A DNA stretch of 9,740 bases, taken from contig DBMS01000018.1 of NCBI GenBank assembly GCA_002297665.1, positions 1 to 9,740 of the forward strand. Direction: 5' to 3'. Each line of letters opens with the position of its first letter. Position 1 is the stretch's first letter. Origin of the DNA: Holophagaceae bacterium UBA692. Lineage in GTDB: Bacteria; Acidobacteriota; Holophagae; Holophagales; Holophagaceae. Positions 1-5,895 of this stretch are shown piece by piece. Under the pieces are notes generated by a model. It saw only the letters and a program-made list of their open reading frames with translations. It searched no databases and had not been told where the DNA came from. Position numbers and translations under genes: made by a program.

Positions 1-266
1 GCGCCCCCCACCGCGCCGCCGACGTGGCCCGCCCCGGCCGCCAGCTGCGCTTCTGGGCCCTGGTGGTGGCCGAGAAGACCGTGCGCACCGAGAAGGGCGA
101 CCTCATGCAGTTCGTCACCTTCGAGGACGAGACGGCCCTGTGCGAGGCCGTGGCCTTCCCGGACGCCTACCGCAAGCGGCGAAGGCCCTTCCGCGTGGGG
201 GACATCCTGCCGGTGGCGGGCAAGAGCGTGCGGCAGGACGGGCTGGTGGTGCTGGAGGTGGTGTGA
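1..266 (+). CDS. dnaE: DNA polymerase III alpha subunit family, C-terminal end (partial)
   Basis: The reading frame is open from the left edge (first full codon at position 3) to a TGA at 264-266, giving about 87 residues. The sequence has the form of the OB-fold domain near the C-terminus of bacterial replicative or error-prone DnaE polymerases. A strand ending EKTVRTEKGDLMQFVTFED is followed by TALCEAVAFPDAY, a basic KRRRPFRVGD turn and a last strand LVVLEVV. In the family this domain binds single-stranded template DNA. The protein stops almost directly after the OB fold, without the long tail (clamp- and tau-binding) of E. coli DnaE. This suits a short DnaE or a second, DnaE2/ImuC-like copy, but the polymerase core lies outside the window, so the type cannot be settled. 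GC is high (about 73% over 121-180), like the other chromosomal genes here and unlike the next segment. Confidence 0.8.
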   Translation, partial: APHRAADVARPGRQLRFWALVVAEKTVRTEKGDLMQFVTFEDETALCEAVAFPDAYRKRRRPFRVGDILPVAGKSVRQDGLVVLEVV

Positions 267-301
267 CGGGCCTGCTCCCCACGCATAACCCCGGGCCGAC
301 C

Positions 302-610
302 TTAGTAGGCCTGATCGTGATCAGCTACCCATAGAATTTCTATTACTGGACCGGAATGGAGTAGGCATACCGCCCTCCAATTTAGGTTGAGGCGGTAGCT
401 ATAGAGCGGCTTCTTGGTTCCGGGATAGAACCGGCCTTCCAACTTTTCCCAACGAAGCCCACCCCTGGACAGATCTTCCATGCTCTCCATGGCATGAATC
501 TTTTCCAAAGATTCGTAGAACGCTGTTTGCACTTCTTGATCACTTCCGTCCAGGTCCTTCAGGATGCTGGCTACGTCAAGATTGATGTCTATAAATTCTG
601 ACTTACCCAT
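302..610 (-). CDS. RelE/ParE-family toxin of a type II toxin-antitoxin pair
   Basis: This is a 102-residue protein, the usual length for RelE/ParE-fold toxins. These act either as ribosome-dependent mRNA endonucleases (RelE branch) or gyrase poisons (ParE branch). The C-terminal half shows the family's strand pattern: LRWEKLEG (52-59), then YSYRLNLNWRAVCLL (70-84), then VIEILWVADHDQAY (89-102). The last matches the usual 'ieIl.V.hHd.aY' ending. Possible catalytic or RNA-contacting residues are R60, R73, R79, H98 and Y102. The N-terminal half (helices, residues 10-45) is not distinctive. The ATG at 610 has a good ribosome site, GGAAGGA at 617-623, six bases upstream. It lies 81 bases downstream of the AbrB-type antitoxin gene on the same strand, the expected antitoxin-first order. 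Codon use and GC (about 40-52%) are unlike the chromosomal neighbours, which suggests transfer. The fold is a confident call; the cellular target is unknown. Confidence 0.8.
   Translation of the reverse strand: MGKSEFIDINLDVASILKDLDGSDQEVQTAFYESLEKIHAMESMEDLSRGGLRWEKLEGRFYPGTKKPLYSYRLNLNWRAVCLLHSGPVIEILWVADHDQAY
305..328. repeat. Inverted repeat over the toxin stop region
   Basis: GTAG (305-308), a two-base bulge, CTGATC (311-316), then GT, then GATCAG (319-324) and CTAC (325-328). The ten paired bases form a hairpin with one bulge and a very tight loop, which would open to about four bases in RNA. It covers the last codons of the toxin gene and ends one base short of the stop codon (302-304). 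There is no T-run on either side, so it is not a classical rho-independent terminator. It could stabilise the transcript's 3' end, or mark the edge of the low-GC island. Confidence 0.5.
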
Positions 611-631
611 AAAAAATCCTTCCAGATGCTT

Positions 632-660
632 AGTATATTCATCACCCGAAAGGCTCGAAA
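632..660 (-). promoter_or_regulatory. Candidate internal promoter for the toxin gene
   Basis: On the minus strand a TATACT hexamer (637-632, five of six matches to the sigma-70 -10 box) lies 17 bases downstream of TTTCGA (660-655, three of six to the -35 box). The predicted start of transcription would be a few bases before the toxin's ribosome site at 617-623. This is the AT-richest part of the island (about 38% GC over 601-660). If active, it would give the toxin a promoter separate from the antitoxin's. The -35 match is weak, so this is only a candidate. Confidence 0.3.
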
Positions 661-691
661 GTGGGCAAATGGGTATTGAGCCGAGAAATGG

Positions 692-967
692 CTATTTGCG
701 AATCTTCAAAGACTTGGCAAGCGACTCCATCAAACCGGGGGTAGTTACACTGACCCGGTGGGCCTTATCCGCGGCGACCTCTGCGAGCTTCCGCTCGAAC
801 CGCTCATTCCAAGCCCACATCTGGTGGCGCGGGATCTTCACGATGGGGGTCAGCATGATGCGCCCATCGTCCAGGACCTCCATATCCATGAGGTCCCCGG
901 GCTTCACGCCAACTTCAGAGGGGAGGGTGACACGCTTCCTGGCGTCGAGGCTCAGCGTCGTTTTCAT
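692..967 (-). CDS. AbrB/MazE/SpoVT-type antitoxin
   Basis: This is a 91-residue protein beginning MKTTLSLDARKRVTLP (1-16), then GVKPGDLMDMEVLDDGRIMLTPI (20-42). This is the swapped-hairpin AbrB/MazE DNA-binding domain ('..d.rgRitLPkevr.kpGd.l.ve..ddG.i.L.p'). The C-terminal part (HQMWAWNERFERK 48-60, then a helix, then TPGLMESLAKSL 76-87) matches the antitoxin tails that neutralise RelE-like partners. Such proteins bind their own promoter and cover the toxin. Pairing an AbrB-fold antitoxin with a RelE-fold toxin has precedent in PrlF-YhaV. I chose the ATG at 967 because the domain starts there and AAAGG (976-980) sits eight bases upstream. The frame continues open upstream to an ATG at 1126 that also has a good ribosome site, so a 53-residue extension is possible. 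The gene runs into the toxin gene on the same strand. Confidence 0.8.
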   Translation of the reverse strand: MKTTLSLDARKRVTLPSEVGVKPGDLMDMEVLDDGRIMLTPIVKIPRHQMWAWNERFERKLAEVAADKAHRVSVTTPGLMESLAKSLKIRK

Positions 968-1217
968 TCGAGTGACCTTTCGCGCCAGCGATCCCCGCCG
1001 GCGGCAACCTTTCTTGCTAACGACCTCCACCCAGTGGTTGGAACATCGCCCATCTACCCATTCAATGTATCCTCCGAAAATGGCACTACGCAACCTTAAT
1101 TTCGCAATTTCTGTTACGAAACCCATAGCAACATCTCCACCCATACGGACGGTTTAGCAAATACCGATGCAACAATTAGCATTTCAGCGCTTGTGCCGGT
1201 ACGGGCTACCATGGGGC
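968..1217. other. Low-GC gap between antitoxin and thioesterase; open upstream extension of the antitoxin frame
   Basis: There is no independent gene that I can support here. GC is low (26 of 60 bases over 1081-1140). On the minus strand the antitoxin frame stays open back to an ATG at 1126, preceded at six bases by GGAGAT (1133-1138), and a further ATG at 1144. The encoded 53-residue stretch (starting MGFVTEIAKL, with GGYIEWVDGRCSNHW and KKGCRRRG) matches no family I recognise. The antitoxin promoter should lie in this stretch, but I see no convincing -35/-10 pair. On the plus strand, the region just before 1218 should hold the thioesterase promoter, also without a clear match. Confidence 0.4.
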
Positions 1218-1640
1218 ATGGAAAACGCCCACGCCCCCTATGAACTATCCCTGGACGTCCTGCCGGAGGACATCGACCAGCTCAACCACGTGAACAACGT
1301 CGTGTACCTGCGCTGGGTGCAGGAGGCCGCCATCGCCCACTGGACCGCCAAGGCCTCCCGGGAGGCCCAGGAGTCCCTCTTCTGGGTGGTGGTGCGCCAC
1401 GAGATCGACTACAAGCGCCCGGCCCTGCCGGGCGACGGCATCATCGCCCGCACCTGGGTGGGCCCGGCCAGCCAGCGCACCTTCGAGCGCAACACGGAGA
1501 TCCTCCGGGCCGGTGACCGCACCCTCCTGGCCCGGGCCCGCACCCTCTGGTGCCCCATGGACCCGCGCACCGGGAGGCCCACCCACGTGAGCGACGCGGT
1601 GCGGGCGGCCTTCTCCGTGGAGCCGGACGCCGAAAACTGA
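1218..1640 (+). CDS. Acyl-CoA thioesterase, 4HBT/YbgC-FadM-like hot-dog fold
   Basis: This is a 140-residue single-domain hot-dog protein that would hydrolyse an acyl-CoA thioester to free acid and CoA in the cytoplasm. The N-terminal motif DIDQLNHVNNVVYLRWVQEA (18-37) is the 4-hydroxybenzoyl-CoA thioesterase signature ('D.D..GHvNN..Y..w.E'). D20 aligns with the catalytic aspartate. The strand VVVRHEIDYKRPALPGD (57-73) and the later strand LLARARTLWCPMDPRTGRP (103-121) match the family. Length is typical (130-150). I place the start at the ATG at 1218, 18 residues before the motif. A longer frame to 1167 adds unlikely residues, and the upstream ribosome site is weak either way. The gene stands alone: the island lies before it, and the hydrolase gene converges 12 bases after it. 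The substrate cannot be read from sequence. Confidence 0.85.
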   Translation: MENAHAPYELSLDVLPEDIDQLNHVNNVVYLRWVQEAAIAHWTAKASREAQESLFWVVVRHEIDYKRPALPGDGIIARTWVGPASQRTFERNTEILRAGDRTLLARARTLWCPMDPRTGRPTHVSDAVRAAFSVEPDAEN

Positions 1641-1652
1641 GCCGGGACACGC

Positions 1653-2738
1653 TCATTGCCCGGAAGGGGCCCCATCCGGGAGTGGCGCCGTAGAGCGGCC
1701 CATGGAGCGGACGGCCTCCTGATCCCAGGTGGCCTGGGCCGGCGGGTTTTCCGCCAAGTTCCGGTCGAACCATTCCTGAACGATCCCGTCGGTGGGCTGA
1801 AGCCGGAGGGGCAAGGTGATGTGGTCCTCCCCCGGCAGAAGGAGCAGCCGGCTCCCGGCCGGGGCCCTCGCGCTCAGGCGCCGGCTGTGCTCGGGAGGGA
1901 CCATCGCGTCGTCCGCCCCGTGGATGAACAGGATCGGACCGCTGACGGCCGCTGCGGCCTTGGGCACGTCCACGTCGGCCCATGTGAACCCTGCCTTCCC
2001 GGGGGCCTCCGCGATGGCCTTCCGGATGGTGCCCTCGGAGGCCCACCAGAGCCGCCGCCGGAACGGGTCGAAGGCGTGGATCATGGTGTCGATCGCGGAT
2101 CGGGGGTCCGCGAAGGGCTCCAGGGCGACGACCGTGACGACCCGGGGATCGGCTCCGGCCCACTGGATCCCCACGCTGGCCCCAAGCGACACCCCCATCA
2201 CGCCCACCTTCCCCGCCACCAGCCGGCGCGCGGTCAAGGCGTCCAGGACGGACCGCATGTCCTCCACCTCGAAGGCGCCGAAACCGATCCATTCCCCCGT
2301 GGACGCTCCGTGCCCCCGGAGATCCACCAGCACGCATCGATAGCCCCGCTGGGCCAGGGAGAGGGCCCAGGGGAGCATCTGCTCCTTCTGCTGCCGGTAT
2401 CCGTGCAGCAGGATCACGGTACCCTTGGGCGCGGCCGTGAAGGCGCCGGGTTTGTCGTAGGACATCTGGATGGTGGCCGTCAGCGCCCGCTTCGTCCTCT
2501 CCACGGTACAGGCGTAGGCCAGGCGCCAGTCTCCGGGCTCGATGACCTGCGCGTCCAGCACGACTCCGGGTTCACGGCCGGGCACCGGCACGGCCGTGAA
2601 CCCGGCGGTCATGGCGCCGGCCTTGAAGGGGGGCGCCGACTGGCGATTCGGGGCCCTCACCAGCTGCCGGGCCAGGGTGCCATGGGTGCAGCCGGTGACG
2701 GCCAGGACGAGCAACAAGGGCAGAAGGCAGGGATTCAT
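1653..2738 (-). CDS. Alpha/beta-hydrolase lipoprotein
   Basis: This is a 361-residue serine hydrolase with a lipoprotein signal (MNPCLLPLLLVLAVTGC). The lipobox V-T-G-C at 14-17 predicts a lipid-anchored, periplasm-facing enzyme. The hydrolase core starts near residue 105. The oxyanion motif LLHGYRQQ is at 110-117, followed by VLVDLRGHGASTG (136-148). The nucleophile elbow is GVSLG with S184, an acidic residue comes from GADD (D276 or D277), and the catalytic histidine is H306 in GEDHITLP. The set is complete, so it should be active on an ester, lipid or peptide-like substrate. The elbow and the 'HGASTG' loop resemble the BEM46/YqkD-like hydrolases. Residues 20-100, before the core, are not recognised, and the tail after ~330 is Pro/Gly-rich and probably disordered. 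It converges on the thioesterase gene and is 38 bases downstream of the NifU-like gene on the same strand, so co-transcription is possible. The ATG has only a G-rich stretch as a ribosome site. Confidence 0.85.
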   Translation of the reverse strand: MNPCLLPLLLVLAVTGCTHGTLARQLVRAPNRQSAPPFKAGAMTAGFTAVPVPGREPGVVLDAQVIEPGDWRLAYACTVERTKRALTATIQMSYDKPGAFTAAPKGTVILLHGYRQQKEQMLPWALSLAQRGYRCVLVDLRGHGASTGEWIGFGAFEVEDMRSVLDALTARRLVAGKVGVMGVSLGASVGIQWAGADPRVVTVVALEPFADPRSAIDTMIHAFDPFRRRLWWASEGTIRKAIAEAPGKAGFTWADVDVPKAAAAVSGPILFIHGADDAMVPPEHSRRLSARAPAGSRLLLLPGEDHITLPLRLQPTDGIVQEWFDRNLAENPPAQATWDQEAVRSMGRSTAPLPDGAPSGQ

Positions 2739-2776
2739 GCCCCCATGCTACCCCCGGGCGCCGGGCCCTGGCTGCC

Positions 2777-3130
2777 CTATCCCAGGGCCGCCTTGAGCGC
2801 CCCCAGCGCCAGCTCCGCGGAATGGTACGACGCGTCGTCGCCGTCGCCCAGGGCCTCCAGCACATCCTCCACCTCCAGGGCGGCGGCCTCCTGGAGGGTG
2901 CGCCCCTGCACCAGGTGCGCCACGAGGCTCCCGCAGATGACGAAGGACTCGCACCCGTCGGTGGTGTAGCTGCCCGCGGCCACGCGGCCGTCCTCCACCT
3001 TGAGCCACAGGTCCAGGGCGTGTCCGCACCCGCCTTCCTGGGCCCGGCCGTGCAGGTCGGCTCCCTTCATGGGAGAGAAGTTGCCGGGAACGATCCGGAA
3101 GCCGATGGAGGGGGGAAGCACCTTGCGCAT
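2777..3130 (-). CDS. NifU/IscU-like iron-sulfur scaffold protein, with altered ligands
   Basis: This is a 117-residue protein of the NifU N-terminal/IscU fold, which assembles transient Fe-S clusters and hands them to apoproteins. Visible landmarks are GGCGHALDLWLKVEDGRV (33-50), TTDGCESFVICGSLVAHLV (56-74) and GRTLQEA (76-82). An EDVLEALG helix (88-95) and a last helix YHSAELALGALKAAL (102-116) follow. In IscU the ligands are three Cys, one Asp and one His. Here the first (C35) and second (C60) Cys are kept. C66 is the extra Cys seen in the TDGC...CGS branch of this family. The usual Asp two residues after the first Cys is H37. The usual HC pair at the start of the last helix reads Y102-H103, so the third Cys is missing. 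The start ATG at 3130 has no clear ribosome site. It is divergent from the CoA-disulfide reductase operon. The family call is good; whether it still builds clusters is uncertain. Confidence 0.8.
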   Translation of the reverse strand: MRKVLPPSIGFRIVPGNFSPMKGADLHGRAQEGGCGHALDLWLKVEDGRVAAGSYTTDGCESFVICGSLVAHLVQGRTLQEAAALEVEDVLEALGDGDDASYHSAELALGALKAALG

Positions 3131-3262
3131 GCATCAATTGTGATGGATTTGTTGGGAAAAGCAGCACCAATCCACGGAACGCCCCGAACAATATTCCTAT
3201 TTGGGCATTCAGTGGGTTCATGGGAAGATGCCAAGGCCCGGCACGTTGGAGGCGAGGAGACC
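3131..3262. promoter_or_regulatory. Divergent promoter region of the NifU-like gene and the sulfur operon
   Basis: These 132 non-coding bases separate two divergent genes and are AT-richer than the flanking genes (about 45-48% GC by hand count over 3121-3220). Both promoters should lie here, but I find no strong -35/-10 pair in either direction. Two symmetric elements stand out. One is CATCA-ATTG-TGATG at 3132-3145, next to the NifU-like start codon. The other is GAACAATATTCC at 3186-3197, centred on AATATT. Either could bind a dimeric regulator such as the Rrf2 protein encoded about 3 kb away, but no sequence evidence links them. Confidence 0.45.
3132..3145. repeat. Inverted repeat CATCA-N4-TGATG, possible operator
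   Basis: A perfect five-base dyad with a four-base spacer (CATCAATTGTGATG) lies immediately upstream of the NifU-like ATG at 3130, where a repressor would block transcription or where the 5' leader would fold. Short dyads occur by chance, so this is a weak candidate. Confidence 0.3.
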
Positions 3263-4912
3263 ATGGATCAGCCCAAGCGCATCGTCATCGTAGGTGGAGT
3301 CGCGGGGGGGGCCTCGGCCGCCGTCCGGGCCCGCCGCCTTTCCGAAGGGGCCGACATCGTCCTGTTCGAGCGGGGGCCCCACGTCTCCTTCGCCAACTGC
3401 GGCCTGCCCTACCACATCGGCGGGGCCATCCCCGACCGGGGCAGGCTCCTGGTGCAGACCCCCCGGAGCCTCATGGCCCGGTTCAACCTGGACGTGCGGG
3501 TCAACACCGAGGTCCTGTCCATCGACGCCGCGGCCCGCACGGTGACCGTGCGCAACCTGAAGACGGGCCAGGAGCGGGTGCAGCCCTACGACGCCCTGAT
3601 CCTCAGCCCCGGCGCCGAGCCCATCCGGCCCGCCATGCCGGGCATCGGCGACCCGCGGATCCTCGCCCTGCGCAACCTGGAGGACATGGACCGCATCCTG
3701 GCGGCCATGGAGGGCGCCACCCGGGCCCTGGTGGTGGGCGCGGGCTACATCGGGCTGGAAATGGCCGAGGCCTTCCGGGCGCGGGGGCTGGAGGTGGTCC
3801 TGGTGGAGAAGCTCGACCAGGTCATGGCCGCGGCGGACGCGGACATGGCCACGCTCCTGCACGGCGAATTGCGGCGCAACGGCGTGGACCTGCGCCTGGG
3901 GGTTTCGGTGGAAGGCTTCGAGCCGGGCCCGGACGGCCTGCTGGCGACCCTTTCCGACGGGACGCGGGTGGCCTGCGGCCTGGCCGTGCTGGCCATCGGC
4001 GTGCGCCCGGAAACCGCCCTGGCCCGCACCGCGGGCCTGGCCCTGGGCTCCACGGGGGGGATCCTGGTGGACGAGTACATGCGCACCAGCGATCCCGCCA
4101 TCTGGGCGGTGGGCGACGCCGTGGAGGTGAAGGACACGGTCCTGGACGGGCCCGCCCTCATCCCCCTGGCCGGCCCCGCCAACCGCCAGGGCCGCATCGC
4201 CGCCGACGCCATCCTGGGCCGCGCGAGCGTCTACAAGGGCACCCAGGGCACGGCCATCTGCAAGGTCTTCGGCCTGGCCCTGGCGGTCACGGGCCAGTCC
4301 GAGAAGGTCCTCAAGCGCAAGGGCGTGGCCCACCGCAAGATCTACATCCACCCCGCGGACCACGCCACCTACTACCCCGGCGCCTCCAGCATGTCGCTCA
4401 AGCTGCTCTTCGACGACGAGGGCCGCATCCTGGGCGCCCAGGCCGTGGGCGCCGCCGGCGTGGACAAGCGCATCGACGTCATCGCCACCGCCATGCGCGG
4501 GGGACTGACCGTCTACGACCTGGAGGATTCGGAACTCTGCTACGCGCCCCCCTACGGCAGCGCCAAGGACCCGGTGAACATGGCCGGGTTCGTGGCCGCC
4601 AACGTGCTGCGCGGCGACACCGCCCTCTGGGAGCCCGAGGAGCTGGCGTCGCTGCGGGAGGACCAGGTGCTGCTGGACGTGCGCACCCTGGAGGAGTTCA
4701 AGGCCGGCACCATCCCCGGCGCCGCCCTGGCCCCCGTGGACGAACTGCGGGACCGCCTGGACGAGCTGGACACGGCCAAGGAGTACCTGGTCTTCTGCCA
4801 GGTGGGCCTGCGGGGCTACCTGGCCGGCAGGATCCTGGCGCAGCTGGGCTACAAGGTGCGCAACCTTTCGGGCGGGTACCGGCGCTACCGGATGTTCGCG
4901 GGCCAGGCCTGA
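3263..4912 (+). CDS. CoA-disulfide reductase with C-terminal rhodanese domain (CoADR-RHD)
   Basis: This is a 549-residue FAD- and NAD(P)H-dependent oxidoreductase fused to a sulfurtransferase domain. The FAD-binding loop is VGGVAGGASAA (10-20). The single catalytic Cys is C46 in FANCGLPYHIGG, the signature of the CoA-disulfide reductase family. The nucleotide-binding loop is VVGAGYIGLEMAE (157-169), and the second FAD motif is TSDPAIWAVGDAVEV (275-289). The dimerisation domain carries YYPGA and LCYAPPYGSAKDP, including the tyrosines linked to CoA-disulfide turnover. The rhodanese domain fills the last ~95 residues (LLDVRTLEEF ... VFCQVGLRGY) with its active Cys at C512 in the CQVGLR loop. Characterised fusions of this type reduce CoA-disulfide, CoA-persulfide or polysulfide, releasing sulfide. 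The ATG at 3263 has GAGGAG (3254-3259) three bases upstream and GGAGG further out, the strongest ribosome site in the window. The YeiH-type gene starts two bases after its stop, so the two form an operon. Confidence 0.93.
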   Translation: MDQPKRIVIVGGVAGGASAAVRARRLSEGADIVLFERGPHVSFANCGLPYHIGGAIPDRGRLLVQTPRSLMARFNLDVRVNTEVLSIDAAARTVTVRNLKTGQERVQPYDALILSPGAEPIRPAMPGIGDPRILALRNLEDMDRILAAMEGATRALVVGAGYIGLEMAEAFRARGLEVVLVEKLDQVMAAADADMATLLHGELRRNGVDLRLGVSVEGFEPGPDGLLATLSDGTRVACGLAVLAIGVRPETALARTAGLALGSTGGILVDEYMRTSDPAIWAVGDAVEVKDTVLDGPALIPLAGPANRQGRIAADAILGRASVYKGTQGTAICKVFGLALAVTGQSEKVLKRKGVAHRKIYIHPADHATYYPGASSMSLKLLFDDEGRILGAQAVGAAGVDKRIDVIATAMRGGLTVYDLEDSELCYAPPYGSAKDPVNMAGFVAANVLRGDTALWEPEELASLREDQVLLDVRTLEEFKAGTIPGAALAPVDELRDRLDELDTAKEYLVFCQVGLRGYLAGRILAQLGYKVRNLSGGYRRYRMFAGQA

Positions 4913-4914
4913 CC

Positions 4915-5859
4915 GTGGAGGACGCCCGGCTTCTCCCGCGAATCGCCTGGCCCCTGGCGGCCGCCCTGACCCTCCTGCCCTGGTGCGGGGCCGCCACGGC
5001 CCTGCTGGGCGGCGTCCTCCTGGCGGTGACCCTGGGCAACCCCTACCAGGCCCTCTTCAAGCGCTGGACGGGGCGGCTCCTGCCGTGGTCCGTCATCGGC
5101 CTGGGGGCCGGCATGGACCTGCGCGTCGTCCTCCAGGCCGGCCTCCACGGCCTGGGCTACACGGTGGTGAGCATCGGCCTCACCCTGGCCCTGGGCATCT
5201 GGCTGGCCCGGCGCATGGGGGTGGCCGGCAACACCGGCCTCCTGGTGAGCGTGGGCACCGCCATCTGCGGAGGCAGCGCCATCGCGGCCGTGGCCCCGGT
5301 CATCAACGCCGAGGAGCACGAGACCTCCGTGGCCCTGGGCACGGTCTTCCTGCTCAACGCCGCGGCCCTGGTGGTCTTTCCCATGGCCGGCCACCTGTTC
5401 CACCTGTCCCAGGAGGGCTTCGGCCTCTGGGCGGCCCTGGCCATCCACGACACCAGCTCGGTGGTGGGCGCGGCCCTGTCCTACGGGCGCCAGGCCCTGC
5501 AGATCGCGGTCACCGTGAAGCTGGCCCGGGCCCTGTGGATCGTCCCCGTGGCCTTCGGCATCGGCCTGGCCATGAAGAAGGACCAGGGCGCCGCCAAGGG
5601 CAAGCGCCCCTGGTTCATCCTGGGCTTCCTCGTGGCGGCCGCCCTGGCCACCTACGTGCCCTTCCTCCACGCGCCCGCCCAGTGGGTGGCCCGGGGCGCC
5701 CGGCAGGGCCTGGTCCTCACGCTCTTCCTCATCGGGGCCGGACTCACCCCCGCCACGCTGCGCAAGGTGGGCGTGCGGCCCTTCCTGCACGGCCTGCTGC
5801 TCTGGGTGATCATCGGCTCGGCGAGCCTGGCGGCGGTGGCGGCCGGCATCCTGAAATGA
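4915..5859 (+). CDS. YeiH/UPF0324-family membrane transporter ('putative sulfate exporter')
   Basis: This is a 314-residue, multi-spanning inner-membrane protein with about nine or ten hydrophobic segments. Family hallmarks are VSVGTAICGGSAIAAVAPVI (111-130), SVALGTVFLLNAAAL (138-152), AIHDTSSVVGAA (176-187), VKLARALW (201-208) and a last pair of helices around 265-310. YeiH proteins are predicted exporters of sulfate, sulfite or sulfonate-like anions, and the assignment is not biochemically firm. The only suitable start is a GTG at 4915, just two bases after the reductase stop. Its ribosome site is poor, so it is probably translated by coupling to the upstream gene. The family is usually about 340 residues. 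The N-terminus here is short, with the first helix starting near residue 10. Its partner enzyme points to sulfur-compound handling. It converges on the FMN-binding protein gene 36 bases away. Confidence 0.88.
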   Translation: MEDARLLPRIAWPLAAALTLLPWCGAATALLGGVLLAVTLGNPYQALFKRWTGRLLPWSVIGLGAGMDLRVVLQAGLHGLGYTVVSIGLTLALGIWLARRMGVAGNTGLLVSVGTAICGGSAIAAVAPVINAEEHETSVALGTVFLLNAAALVVFPMAGHLFHLSQEGFGLWAALAIHDTSSVVGAALSYGRQALQIAVTVKLARALWIVPVAFGIGLAMKKDQGAAKGKRPWFILGFLVAAALATYVPFLHAPAQWVARGARQGLVLTLFLIGAGLTPATLRKVGVRPFLHGLLLWVIIGSASLAAVAAGILK

Positions 5860-5895
5860 GGCCGCCCAGGATAGGGAGCGCCGGCCGGGAATCGG

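Noticed and set aside
267..301. CGGGCC occurring twice (267-272 and 292-297) beside the island edge, considered as a duplication
   Set aside because: Six GC-rich bases are common here, and no matching copy is found at the other edge near 1200.
564..1157. Plus-strand open frame across the toxin-antitoxin island
   Set aside because: It overlaps the antitoxin gene on the opposite strand, and its translation shows no recognisable domain.
1659..1680. Inverted repeat CCCGGA...TCCGGG between the convergent thioesterase and hydrolase genes
   Set aside because: It lies within the last codons of the hydrolase, has no T-run on either strand and only six pairs, so I do not call it a terminator.
3220..4914. 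Long plus-strand open frame overlapping the CoA-disulfide reductase gene in another frame
   Set aside because: It encodes low-complexity Arg/Gly/Pro-rich sequence with no family features, as expected for an off-frame reading of a ~70% GC gene. Only the part from 4915 on is real (YeiH family).
4885..5790. A 301-codon minus-strand open frame opposite the YeiH-type gene
   Set aside because: Low-complexity Gly/His/Gln-rich translation with no motifs; the sense strand encodes a clear multi-span membrane protein.
5860..5895. GGCCG...CGGCC dyad between the YeiH-type and FMN-binding genes
   Set aside because: Five pairs with a 17-base loop and no T-run are expected by chance in such GC-rich sequence.
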